Positions 34,327 to 41,819 of a stretch of DNA of 46,365 nt are shown in pieces. The translations under genes and the position numbers were made by a program. Every line of letters starts with the position of its first letter. Position 1 is the first letter of the stretch. Under the pieces are notes generated by a model. The model was not told the DNA's origin and made no database searches. It was given only the letters and a program-made list of their open reading frames with translations. This DNA is from Fimbriimonadaceae bacterium (GTDB taxonomy: Bacteria > Armatimonadota > Fimbriimonadia > Fimbriimonadales > Fimbriimonadaceae), in NCBI GenBank assembly GCA_019638835.1, contig JAHBTC010000009.1, positions 1-46,365 on the forward strand, read 5' to 3'.

Positions 34327-34910
34327 CAAATTCGCACCCTCCGGTACCGCTGCTGAACCCGGTCAGCCCGCGCCCGCAGGAAGGCAACCGACGCTTCGGG
34401 GTCGGACGCACGCATCGCCAAAGCACCTTGCCGCAGATACGAATACGGCGTGCTTGGCGCGTGAATCCTTTCCAGAACCCGCGCGGCCGCCAGATCCATC
34501 ACGGCCGACCAAGCGTCGTCGGCGATCGTTTCGGCAAACCCCGGAACTCCGGTCACCACAACGGGCGTGTCTCCGCCAACCCGGAACGCGAACCGAAGCC
34601 ACGTCCCCGGTCGGCCGGGAACGGTGGGCTCAAGATACGCGTCGCTGCCGAGAGTGAGGGAGTTTGTCCCCCACTCCACCGCCGTCAAGGACACCCAGCC
34701 GCCGTCGAGGTCCAACCACGATGCATTGACGGGTTGATACGAGCGCGACGCCGCACCTGCCGCCAAAAAGGGCGCAAACCCGGATTCGGACTCCCATCCC
34801 GCAACCGCCGCCGAAATCTCATCCGCCAACACCACTCCCGGAGCCGAAGCCCCGAGCGTGGTGAGAAAGGCGGTGAGTTCGGCGGGGGTCGGCCATGCTG
34901 CCTTTCCCAT
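34326..34910 (-). CDS. Head-tail connector (gp6-like adaptor)
   Basis: 194 residues. N-terminal helix AAWPTPAELTAFLTTLG, central VNASWLDLDGGWVSLTAVEW beta region, and C-terminal helices (DDAWSAVMDLAAARVLERIHA, ASVAFLRARADRVQQRYRRVRI). This is the layout of HK97 gp6-type adaptors that ring the portal. It starts eight bases after the capsid stop. Confidence 0.7.
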   Translation of the reverse strand: MGKAAWPTPAELTAFLTTLGASAPGVVLADEISAAVAGWESESGFAPFLAAGAASRSYQPVNASWLDLDGGWVSLTAVEWGTNSLTLGSDAYLEPTVPGRPGTWLRFAFRVGGDTPVVVTGVPGFAETIADDAWSAVMDLAAARVLERIHAPSTPYSYLRQGALAMRASDPEASVAFLRARADRVQQRYRRVRI

Positions 34911-34917
34911 CCGCGTC

Positions 34918-36426
34918 TTAGAGCCCGGTCACCGTGCAGGCGGCGGCGTCTCGATAGGAGGCCAGTCCAACTCGAACGTGGGCCCGGACGACAAGGGTGT
35001 TCTTCGCAAAGTAATCCTCGTGCGACTCGCTGACGGCGAACGTGACGCCTTTGCGAACGATGAGGGGGAAGAAACGCGAATCCATGACGAGTGCTGTGCC
35101 TTCGGAGAGGGCTTCGCTCTGGGTAATGGCGATCCCCATAAGGCGGCGGGTCATGTCGTCGCTCGGGTGGCCCATGATGTATTGGCCGTCGGTCGTCCGC
35201 GCCAAGACCAGTTTCAGATAGTCATTGGGGTGGAAGACGACGAGGTTCGGGGACGCGCCGCCGTTGCCAGAGCCGCTGCTGCGGACTTTGTTCATCGCCT
35301 TTGCGATGGCGTCAATGATCGGGTCGCTTCCCTTTGCCTGAGTTTGGATGCCGGTCAGATTCAGGATGCCGCGCAGGTTTGGAGCAGTGCCGTTCCCGCT
35401 GGTGACCTGGGTATCCACCGATTGCCGGAGCATAGAGGTCAGTCGGTCTTGGAGCAGTGCGCGCATTCCGGCTTCGTCTTCCATCTGTTCCTCCGTCACC
35501 GGTATGGTGGTGCCGATCCGGCGGATATCGGTGGTGGCTTCGGTGTACGCAAGGGCGGCTTCGTCTAGCTTTGCGCCTTCTGCCTTGGGATTTGCCGCGT
35601 TTGTAAACGTCGTTTCGCGCATAAACTTATACGCGTTTTGGGTGGTAGGGACAATCGGAAGGAAGTCCACCAATTGGGGCGGACGTTGGACAGATGGGAC
35701 AACGATTCCACTTCGATCCACCATGGGAGCGAATCCTGCCGTGGTCGCGAACAGCGTCTTGAGTTCGAGAGCGGAAGGCACATCCACTTCAAGTTCGGTC
35801 TCAGGCAGACCGCGCGACGAACGATTCTCCCATACGGAGTGATCGAGAATTGCGTCAGCTAATGACAATGAACGATGCGGCGCGGCCAAGGTCAGGCGGC
35901 CGGTCGCTTTGGTTTCGACTTGCGATTCAGATTGCATTTCGGGTTCGGTTTTGGGGGCCTCTTTCACGGAGGTGGCAACCGCCAAAGGATTGGCGGGCAT
36001 GGTGACGAGGGAGACTTCGCGGACTTCGAGCCCGGTCAAGCGTCGAACCGGGCGGCCATCGCGCATCACTCTCTCCGCAGACCGGGGGATGAAGCCGATG
36101 GACAGTCCAACAGCTTTGCCCCGCGCCAGACGTTCTTGAGCGATCGTACGGGCGGCTTGGGCTTCTGGAGTGCTGTGGAACTGCATCCGGACGCGTAGGC
36201 CGTGCGTGTCCTCGCGGGCACTCTCGATCGTAGCGACAGGTAATCGGGTGGCGTCGTGCCCCACGGCACCAAACCCCTCATCAACGAGCGCAGATAGGTT
36301 GAGATAAGCCCCCGGAGCGATCTCATCCCCCGCGCGATCCAGAATCCCTTTGACGGAAGCGTAACCTTCCAGCACGCCATTGTCCATCCAAGTTGCTTCT
36401 TTGACTTCGTAGTGGGCAGTTTCCAT
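34918..36426 (-). CDS. Fused HK97-type prohead protease and major capsid protein
   Basis: 502 residues. Residues 1-150 are a S78-type prohead protease: DNGVLEGYASVKGILDRAGDEIAPGAY, catalytic His57 in VGHD, Ser109 in GLSIGF and Glu137 in LEVREVSLVTMPANP. A short Glu/Lys linker (about 151-180) follows with no long scaffold helix. The rest is an HK97-fold capsid: ATTAGFAPMVDRSGIVVPSVQRPPQLVDFLPIV, the KFMRETTFTNAANPKAEGAKLDEA E-loop region, RRIGTTIPVTEEQMEDE, PNLVVFHPNDYLKLVLARTTDGQY and IVRKGVTFAVSESHEDYF. The protease would free the capsid by self-cleavage. ATG directly follows the portal stop (TAAATG). Confidence 0.9.
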   Translation of the reverse strand: METAHYEVKEATWMDNGVLEGYASVKGILDRAGDEIAPGAYLNLSALVDEGFGAVGHDATRLPVATIESAREDTHGLRVRMQFHSTPEAQAARTIAQERLARGKAVGLSIGFIPRSAERVMRDGRPVRRLTGLEVREVSLVTMPANPLAVATSVKEAPKTEPEMQSESQVETKATGRLTLAAPHRSLSLADAILDHSVWENRSSRGLPETELEVDVPSALELKTLFATTAGFAPMVDRSGIVVPSVQRPPQLVDFLPIVPTTQNAYKFMRETTFTNAANPKAEGAKLDEAALAYTEATTDIRRIGTTIPVTEEQMEDEAGMRALLQDRLTSMLRQSVDTQVTSGNGTAPNLRGILNLTGIQTQAKGSDPIIDAIAKAMNKVRSSGSGNGGASPNLVVFHPNDYLKLVLARTTDGQYIMGHPSDDMTRRLMGIAITQSEALSEGTALVMDSRFFPLIVRKGVTFAVSESHEDYFAKNTLVVRAHVRVGLASYRDAAACTVTGL

Positions 36427-37608
36427 TTACTTCGGATTGGCTCCCGGCGAATAGCCAAGGAGAGTCGCGGCCGCATCCCGGTCCAGGAGTCCGGCAGTAA
36501 AGTCCGCGCGTACACGCTCGTGGCGGGCATCCTGATCTTCCTGCAGGGCGCGGACCTCTTCGGTCTCGAACCGGAAGCGCCATCCCGGCATCGGCTCAAA
36601 CTCGGCGAGAAGTTGGTCGTTTAGTGCATCGGCAACCGCGTTCCACTTCGGTACCAAAAACTGCTCGATCGCGGCTTCTCTCGCCTCGCGGAAGTTGCTG
36701 AATGTGGAGCGTTCCCACCCTGCCCCAAGGCCAAGGACGATCGCAGGTACACCCAGTACGGCGGTGATGCGCTCCTCCGTGAGGCGCGGCATCTGGTGCA
36801 GAGCCATTTGTTCGGGAGAGAACCCGATCGGGGCGACATCTAAGGGCACGGACGGGAAGACCACGCCACCCGCGTTGTCTCCACTGGCCACTTGTTGCAA
36901 CAAGCGCTTCGTGTCATTCACGAACTGCGGGGTGAGCCCAATCGCTTCACCGGGGTCACGCACGGAGACCAGCAAACCGGGTGCGGGGGCTCGCATCAGA
37001 GACTGTTGATAGCGGGCGATCAAGTTGTCGGTGATGACTTCGCGCATGGCTGGCAGAAGGGCTGACTTGCCGCGCAAAGGCATATCCGGGTCGAGGCACT
37101 CCACGATGTGAATCACGTCCTCACTCGGAAGCCAGGTTTCCCGAACTCCGGCCCGCAAGCGATAGCCTGCCAGCCGGTTGGTTGTTCCGGGGATCGCCTC
37201 GGGCTCGACCGCCGACGACGGAAGCCAATCGAGGCCGATCACCCTTCCATCAGTACCGCGCACCTTATGGATATAAGCGTTGCCGTCCAAGATGAGTTGG
37301 GTGAGAACGGCTTGCCAAAGGGCGCGGCCCGAAATCTTGCTCGGCTCACCGAGAGACTCATGAGGGGCGTTGGCGACCCGTGCCGCCGGGTGGTCGGGCA
37401 CGGAGATCCAACCGAATTCAGACGCCTGCTCCACCAAGAGCGCCGGCTCAGTGAAGGTGCGGGCCGCCCATTGGACAACAGACATCACCACTGAGTTCTG
37501 TTCGGCTTCGCTCCTCCTCCAGGCATGGGTACCGAGTGAAAGCATGCCACTTGCCCAAACATTCTTGGGTTCGGACTTCCGCGACCAAGGCCAACGGAAT
37601 GAGATCAC
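36427..37608 (-). CDS. HK97-family phage portal protein
   Basis: 393 residues from GTG 37608, whose GTGA overlaps the terminase stop by 4 bp. Family features: VMSVVQWAARTFTEPALLV, LILDGNAYIHKVR, the GLDWLPSSAVEPE strand, VIHIVECLDPDMPLRGKSALLPAMREVI, DNLIARYQQSLMRAPAPGLLVS, and the crown region TEERITAVLGVPAIVLGLGAGWERSTFSNFREAREAAIEQFLVPKW. It forms the dodecameric DNA gate of the head. Full length for the family. Confidence 0.92.
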   Translation of the reverse strand: MISFRWPWSRKSEPKNVWASGMLSLGTHAWRRSEAEQNSVVMSVVQWAARTFTEPALLVEQASEFGWISVPDHPAARVANAPHESLGEPSKISGRALWQAVLTQLILDGNAYIHKVRGTDGRVIGLDWLPSSAVEPEAIPGTTNRLAGYRLRAGVRETWLPSEDVIHIVECLDPDMPLRGKSALLPAMREVITDNLIARYQQSLMRAPAPGLLVSVRDPGEAIGLTPQFVNDTKRLLQQVASGDNAGGVVFPSVPLDVAPIGFSPEQMALHQMPRLTEERITAVLGVPAIVLGLGAGWERSTFSNFREAREAAIEQFLVPKWNAVADALNDQLLAEFEPMPGWRFRFETEEVRALQEDQDARHERVRADFTAGLLDRDAAATLLGYSPGANPK

Positions 37609-38798
37609 GCTACCCACGCCGCCCCACGGTCTCCATAGACGGCGAGGGCCAACGCGCAAACGCAGTCGTCGTGTCCTCCGGGCGGCCCTTCTAAGCGGAG
37701 ATGGCCTCCGGGCCGGGTGCGATACGCAAATCCTTCAAGTTCTTCGGTCTGTTCGGTTCGATCCATCAAGTTGAGTTCGCCGCGCTCAAGGCGCGCGGCC
37801 AGGCCTTCGATTAGCCGGGTCTTACTGTTTGCCGTGAAGACAAATGGGCGGACAGCCGCACCACGTTGGCGAAGCATGTCCACTACCGGGTCCCCGACAC
37901 CCGTCGAATCCACCCACGCCCAAGCCTGATATTCGCGAAGCGTCCTGGCGACGCGGTCGGCGATTGCAGACCACCCGAGCCCACGAAATCGGTCCACCGC
38001 CACCTGCTTGCCGTCGGCGCGGATCACCGCGACGACGGTCCAGTCCCGGGCGCGACCCAAGTCCACTCCGGCCCGATACTCATGGGCCGGTTGATAGGTT
38101 TCGTTCGCAACTCGGCCTGCGTCCACGGCGGTGCGGACATTGGCGAACACCGCGCCTTCTTCCATGCCGAACTCGGCGAGATACTCCTGCCGGAAAACAC
38201 GTTCGGGCATCTCGCCTCGCGCGGCTTCCACTTCACCGGAAGGCAGGTAAGGGTTCTCATGGCTGGGAGCCGAGAAACGTGCCCATTCGGGATCGCTTTC
38301 GCCCCGTTGCCATAAACCGAAGAACGCTCCTCTACCTTTAGGAGTGCTGTAAAGCGTTGCGGTTCCGGCCTCGTCGGTCAGGGTCGGGCGAAGCACCTCA
38401 TACCAAGCAATCTCGAGTTCGCGAACGGCGGCGGCTTCGTCAATCACAATGTGCCGAAACTTGCGCCCGCGTCCTGCGTCCGGATTGTCCAGGCTGCCGA
38501 TCTCGATCGAACCGCCGTTGAAGAATTCCATCCGGCGATCGGTCTCGCTGACCCTGGTGCTGGCGGGGAGGAGGTGGCGGCGGAGGACGCGCCAGGGCTC
38601 GGCGGCCATCCGAAAAGTTGGCGCGAACCAACCTACCGTGCCGCCTTGTAGCGCCCAGCGAGCGCATTCCACTACGCCGACCGTAGTCTTGCCCCATCGC
38701 CGCCCACACGCGACCACTTTGAACCGAGCGCTACTTTGCAGGATTCGCCGTTGGCCGGTGTGACACCGAGGAAGAACGACGACGCGGTGATCGCTCAT
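37605..38798 (-). CDS. Terminase large subunit
   Basis: 397 residues from ATG 38798 (ATGA overlap with the small subunit). Packaging ATPase: Walker A CGRRWGKTT at 31-39 and Walker B HIVIDEAA at about 116-123. RNase-H-like nuclease: first Asp246 in GVDLGRARDW, Asp297 in WVDSTGVGD, and Asp377/378 in GGHDDCVCALAL. All expected active-site residues are present, so the motor should work. Whether it cuts at a specific site or by headful cannot be read from sequence. Confidence 0.93.
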   Translation of the reverse strand: MSDHRVVVLPRCHTGQRRILQSSARFKVVACGRRWGKTTVGVVECARWALQGGTVGWFAPTFRMAAEPWRVLRRHLLPASTRVSETDRRMEFFNGGSIEIGSLDNPDAGRGRKFRHIVIDEAAAVRELEIAWYEVLRPTLTDEAGTATLYSTPKGRGAFFGLWQRGESDPEWARFSAPSHENPYLPSGEVEAARGEMPERVFRQEYLAEFGMEEGAVFANVRTAVDAGRVANETYQPAHEYRAGVDLGRARDWTVVAVIRADGKQVAVDRFRGLGWSAIADRVARTLREYQAWAWVDSTGVGDPVVDMLRQRGAAVRPFVFTANSKTRLIEGLAARLERGELNLMDRTEQTEELEGFAYRTRPGGHLRLEGPPGGHDDCVCALALAVYGDRGAAWVA

Positions 38799-39034
38799 GC
38801 GCCGTCCCACGGTGGGTCGCGGAAGACCACCTCCACATGAATACGGGGCGGCTCTTGCGGTGCCACAGTTTCCATCTGTGCGAGAAGTTCTTTGAGTGCC
38901 GTGACGTTCCCTTTACGGGCCGAGTCAATCAGTGCCGCAACCACTTCATGCGCCCCCCGAGCTTCGTCGCGGGCCAAGGCCTCTTGGAGCAGTCGCGCGA
39001 GGTCGGTAGTGCCAGAAGTACGGCGACGGGGCAA
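38795..39034 (-). CDS. Terminase small subunit candidate
   Basis: 79 residues from TTG 39034 (the longer frame from 39082 overlaps the upstream membrane gene). Mostly helical: TDLARLLQEALARDEARGAHEVVAALIDSARKGNVTALKELLAQMETVAP. The second helix pair resembles small subunits that precede TerL in other phages. No clear DNA-binding helix-turn-helix is evident. The call rests on size, helix pattern and coupling (ATGA) to TerL. Confidence 0.6.
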   Translation of the reverse strand: MPRRRTSGTTDLARLLQEALARDEARGAHEVVAALIDSARKGNVTALKELLAQMETVAPQEPPRIHVEVVFRDPPWDGA

Positions 39035-39038
39035 CGGT

Positions 39039-39221
39039 CTAGAGGGTCGCTCCCGGTATGCCGAACGAAGCGGCGGCCCCACTCAGCGCTCCGAAGAGCC
39101 ATCTCTTCAGGGCGATTGCCCAATTGAAATTGCCCTCCGTGGCGGCCCAGGCTTGGACATCGGTGAGGGCGGCGGCAAGCAATCCGCTTGCGGCGCCGAC
39201 GAGAATGATTTTTCCATTCAT
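39039..39221 (-). CDS. Small membrane protein, holin-like (1)
   Basis: 60 residues: KIILVGAASGLLAAALTDVQAWA membrane helix, a short loop (TEGNFNWAIALKRW), then a second Gly/Ala-rich hydrophobic stretch (LFGALSGAAASFGIPG). Two membrane segments with both ends on one side fit a small class II holin. It lies between the lysin and terminase genes. Function is inferred from size, topology and position. Confidence 0.5.
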   Translation of the reverse strand: MNGKIILVGAASGLLAAALTDVQAWAATEGNFNWAIALKRWLFGALSGAAASFGIPGATL

Positions 39222-39243
39222 AAGTTGTTGGGTTGGCGGTCGG

Positions 39244-39462
39244 CTAGCGACGCGATCGGGTTCCGCGATGGTCGCTCATTTGGTCGGCGAGTCGTTCGAT
39301 TGCACGTTGAACGCCGTCGAGCGACTGCCGGAAATCAGTCATCAGGCTCACGATGGTTTCCCGGTCAGCCTGCCAAGCCTTCAGCACTTGCCAGATCAGG
39401 ACTCCCGAGACAAGCGCGAATGGCCCGTGCACAGCGAGGGCAGAAATCGTGGGTTCAGTCAT
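39244..39462 (-). CDS. Small membrane protein, BhlA/UviB holin-like (2)
   Basis: 72 residues. N-terminal membrane helix (ALAVHGPFALVSGVLIWQVLKAW) followed by a charged coiled-coil-like tail (ADRETIVSLMTDFRQSLDGVQRAIERLADQM). This layout, one helix then W-V-K and an acidic/basic helix, is that of BhlA/UviB-type holin-like proteins. ATG 39462 overlaps the CHAP lysin gene end by 8 bp, so lysin and holin-like gene are coupled. Confidence 0.6.
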   Translation of the reverse strand: MTEPTISALAVHGPFALVSGVLIWQVLKAWQADRETIVSLMTDFRQSLDGVQRAIERLADQMSDHRGTRSRR

Positions 39463-39955
39463 CCCGGGTAAGAAGAATTCCTTTCATGTTCTTGGTCCAG
39501 CGCCGGGTACGCCGGTAGACGCCGTCGCCATCGCGGCTTCCGGCAGCGTTCGTGTTTCCTTCAATGGTGCGGATCCAGACTCCAACAGGAGTCCTGATGA
39601 CTTGCACGATGAAGCCCATGTGTCCGGTGCCGTTATCGCGACACCAAGCGAAGGCGTCGGCGCGGCGAACTTCGCCCGGGTCGTTGGTAACACGAAATCC
39701 ACCAGATCGCACCCACGAGCAAACACTTGCCGGTCGTAGGGGTAGCCGGTTCTTTTCTCCGCCCGCCGCAAGCCAATGATGAGCGACAAACGCGGCGCAC
39801 CACGGATAACCCGGCCCGAGTCCGACCGTTTTGAGATACTGCGCGACTTCTTGACCGCGGTTCGCACCTCGTTCGCGGACTCGCCGTTGGTCGGCGTCAT
39901 GGGCCGCAAGGATAAGCGAGCGTTCGGCGACGGCTTTGCTGTTCTTGATTGCCAA
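39455..39955 (-). CDS. CHAP-domain endolysin (amidase/endopeptidase)
   Basis: 166 residues from TTG 39955, preceded by GGAG six bases upstream. Active site of CHAP family: Cys53 in YPWCAAFVAHHW, His112 in GTGHMGFIVQV and Asn134 in IEGNTN. The N-terminal RERGANRGQEVAQYLKTVGLGPG matches the usual stretch before the Cys. These enzymes cut peptidoglycan peptide or amide bonds. No signal peptide, so it needs a holin to reach the wall; two holin-like genes follow directly. No separate cell-wall-binding domain. Confidence 0.87.
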   Translation of the reverse strand: MAIKNSKAVAERSLILAAHDADQRRVRERGANRGQEVAQYLKTVGLGPGYPWCAAFVAHHWLAAGGEKNRLPLRPASVCSWVRSGGFRVTNDPGEVRRADAFAWCRDNGTGHMGFIVQVIRTPVGVWIRTIEGNTNAAGSRDGDGVYRRTRRWTKNMKGILLTRDD

Positions 39956-40013
39956 TCGGTTCTCCAAACGTACATCACTGGAGGTAGCCGCTTGGTGTGA
40001 CGCGTCCCACGCC

Positions 40014-40469
40014 CTATCCCGTTTCCCGCATTCGCCGCCGCGCTCGACTTCTCGCCTGTCTCACCCCCACCGGAGTCATGTGAAGAAGAGTTCCCACATC
40101 GCTATCCTCAAATCCGAGCAGCCCCAAGAGAACAATGGTCTTGCCCGGTTCGGCAAGATCCGCCGCCGCCCATGCAGCTTCAATCTCGGGCCAAGGATCA
40201 GTGGTCGGCTCGGAGATCAAACTTACGTCTGACGTTTCCACTTCCCATCGCCGACGGGTCTTCCGCAAGTAGTCGGTGACCACGTGGTGGGTGGCCTTCG
40301 CCGCATAAGGAATTGGGTCCACGGGCATCGGCACCTGTATCAACTTCAGAAGTGCGTCCTGCACCAAATCCTCGCGGTCTTCGCGGGTGGCTCTCGGGTA
40401 TGTGCGGAGACGGATTTCAACCACTTGACGGAGAATCGGGCGCACGCATTCAGGCCACGATCCGGCCAC
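40014..40469 (-). CDS. Sigma-70-like (ECF-type) factor of the phage-like block
   Basis: 151 residues from GTG 40469. N-terminal region 2-like helices: RLRTYPRATREDREDLVQDALLKLIQ (the DREDLVQD/L pattern), then PIPYAAKATHHVVTDYLRKTRRRWEVE (region 2.3/2.4, DYLRK). C-terminal region 4-like helix-turn-helix: TIVLLGLLGFEDSDVGTLLHMTPVGVRQARSRARRRMRE. It has no anti-sigma partner nearby. Near the promoter-proximal end of the block, it is well placed to switch on the whole set. It could also be a late-gene activator of related fold rather than a true sigma factor. Confidence 0.75.
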   Translation of the reverse strand: MAGSWPECVRPILRQVVEIRLRTYPRATREDREDLVQDALLKLIQVPMPVDPIPYAAKATHHVVTDYLRKTRRRWEVETSDVSLISEPTTDPWPEIEAAWAAADLAEPGKTIVLLGLLGFEDSDVGTLLHMTPVGVRQARSRARRRMRETG

Positions 40470-40809
40470 GGCGCACCTCCGCTTCGATTCGCTTCGTCTC
40501 CAGTATGGCCTGTTGAAGGTTCACGAGAATGGCGTCTCTCCGAACCTGCAAGGGGAGGGGAATTGGCAGGGCCAGGGCCATTTCACCAAGTCTCGCCACC
40601 GTCAATAGGGCCACGCGGACGCCTCGAGGGTCGTCGGGCAGAAACTGGTCTTCAACAAGACGAAAGTGGAGAACGGCGGGGTCTTCTCGGTTTGCGCGTG
40701 TGTCGTGCGGGCGGTGAGCGCGGACGGTCATACGTCCATCGGGGTCGGCATCTACTCTGCGCCAGTCATTCAAGACTTCCAGCAGAGCGCGCCAGGTTTC
40801 ATTGTTCAT
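40450..40809 (-). CDS. Hypothetical protein, first gene of the phage-like block
   Basis: 119 residues, cytosolic and helical: NETWRALLEVLNDWRRVDADPDGRMTVRAHRPHD, then LRLVED-like strand and QVRRDAILVNLQQAILETKRIEAEVRRGRIVA. Not recognised. It overlaps the sigma-like gene by 20 bp and lies just behind an AT-rich spacer, so it is probably the first gene of the transcript and may be a regulator. An upstream TATCCCA sits directly before ATG; ribosome site weak (GGAA). Confidence 0.55.
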   Translation of the reverse strand: MNNETWRALLEVLNDWRRVDADPDGRMTVRAHRPHDTRANREDPAVLHFRLVEDQFLPDDPRGVRVALLTVARLGEMALALPIPLPLQVRRDAILVNLQQAILETKRIEAEVRRGRIVA

Positions 40810-40817
40810 TGGGATAG

Positions 40818-40890
40818 TTCCGGCACCTCATCGATATTGCATCCAATAGGATACATTTGTCTACTATACACGAGAGTGGGCGGCGTGTTG
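40818..40890. promoter_or_regulatory. AT-rich control region upstream of the phage-like block
   Basis: This spacer is clearly richer in A/T than its surroundings and holds an inverted repeat ATCC-AATA-GGAT around 40840-40855, next to TTTGTCTACTATAC. It is the only sizeable spacer before the first gene of the block, so it probably carries its main promoter and an operator. I cannot assign -10/-35 boxes with confidence; if the block's own sigma factor recognises it, consensus boxes would not be expected. Confidence 0.4.
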
Positions 40891-40941
40891 GGACAGCCCT
40901 TGCCGTGAGACTGGCGAGGGGTGTGGAAAACTTGGGGAAAA

Positions 40942-41625
40942 CTACTGCGTGCGTCGGATTCCGTCGCTTGCCCGGAGAACGGCACCGCTTCGCATCCGAT
41001 ATTCAACCTCAAGCATTCGCTCGCCGTTTCCGCCCATGATCGGCACCGAGAAAACATTGACGGAGGCGAACCAAGTGGACCAGTCGCTCCCTGCCCAGCG
41101 CCACCGCATATTGGTCGCATTCGCCGCGCCGGATGCCCAAACACTTACCTCGTCTCGATCGGTTTCGGGCATGTCGAGTTCCACCATCACGGGGTAGTCG
41201 TCGAACCGCGCACCACCCAGCCAAACCCATACGGGGCCGGAGGGGCCGACGGCCTTGCCTACTCCCATCTCTCGAAGATCTGACGTGAGGAGCGCCTGCC
41301 GGTGCGGTGGGCTTTCCATCCAGAGCTTTACGGTGTCTTGCGCACCCTGAGTGTTGAGAGCAAGATTCTCGGCCACTCGCTCAAAGTCTGCGTAACCCGC
41401 CTGCCTGACCCGTTCGCCGGGCCCTTGGTTCCGTGAATCCGTGTGCGAAAAGCGATCTTCCCGCGCTAGTTCGGCGGCATACCTTTGCGCCGCAAGGTCA
41501 AGCAACGCGTTGCGCTTGAGAGGGCCGAGGTTCTCCTCAATACGTATCCCATTCACCCACGCAACAACCTCTTCCTGAGGGGTCTGCGCCGGGCTGAGAA
41601 GAGCCAGAGCGAGCAATGCAACCAT
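40942..41625 (-). CDS. Secreted CAP-domain (SCP/PR1-like) protein
   Basis: 227 residues from ATG 41625 with signal peptide MVALLALALLSPAQT. The CAP domain includes VVAWVNGIRIEENLGPLKRNALLDLAAQRYAAELAREDRFSHTD (the SHTD His site), GPGERVRQAGYADFERVAENLAL (Glu-Asn), TVKLWMESPPHRQALLTSDLREMGVG (PPHR). About 90 extra residues follow the domain. Bacterial CAP proteins are extracellular with unclear function. The leader contains a GGGG/CCCC hairpin at 41644-41655. It is the first host-type gene on the right of the phage-like block and might not belong to it. Confidence 0.88.
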   Translation of the reverse strand: MVALLALALLSPAQTPQEEVVAWVNGIRIEENLGPLKRNALLDLAAQRYAAELAREDRFSHTDSRNQGPGERVRQAGYADFERVAENLALNTQGAQDTVKLWMESPPHRQALLTSDLREMGVGKAVGPSGPVWVWLGGARFDDYPVMVELDMPETDRDEVSVWASGAANATNMRWRWAGSDWSTWFASVNVFSVPIMGGNGERMLEVEYRMRSGAVLRASDGIRRTQ

Positions 41626-41721
41626 GGACGTATGCAAATGAACGGGGGAGCCCCCCTTTTGTTTCGGTCGGACCCATTTGGACCGAACCTCACCTGGCAC
41701 TTTTACCAGAAGAAGTGACGC

Positions 41722-41752
41722 ATTATGCTGATTTAGGTGCTTTTTCCTGCAA
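41722..41752 (-). promoter_or_regulatory. Possible promoter of the CAP-protein gene
   Basis: On the minus strand TTGCAG (41752-41747) and CATAAT (41727-41722) are 19 bp apart, with the start codon about 97 bp further on. The spacing is slightly long, so this is tentative. Confidence 0.3.
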
Positions 41753-41762
41753 ACTCCCGACC

Positions 41763-41799
41763 TAAAACAAAGATGCCCCCAAGGTCGAAACCTAGAGGG
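41763..41799 (-). terminator. Intrinsic terminator after the TlpA-like gene
   Basis: The minus strand reads CCCTCTAGGT, a TTCG tetraloop, then ACCTTGGGGG, a ten-pair stem with one mismatch, followed by the T-rich CATCTTTGTTTT. It lies about 20 bp after the stop of the gene at 41820. Confidence 0.7.
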
Positions 41800-41819
41800 C
41801 AACGGCGACTTGATCCGAG

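Larger units (their letters stand above)
24614..40809 (-). mobile_element. Compact phage-like particle gene cluster (candidate gene transfer agent or domesticated prophage)
   Basis: About 16.2 kb, all structural genes on the minus strand and mostly joined by 4-bp stop-start overlaps. Order of transcription: unknown protein, sigma-like factor, CHAP lysin, two small membrane proteins, small and large terminase, portal, protease-capsid fusion, connector, stopper, tail terminator, tail tube, tail chaperone with frameshift, short proline-rich protein, tail hub, small basic protein, SGNH hydrolase, tail-tip protein. I find no integrase, excisionase, repressor, replication or methylase gene. No tRNA lies at either edge, and comparing the edges (about 24570-24620 and 40810-40940) shows no att-like direct repeat. 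Every structural frame is open. Size and content match known gene transfer agents more closely than an active prophage; a satellite or decayed prophage is the alternative. Confidence 0.8.
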
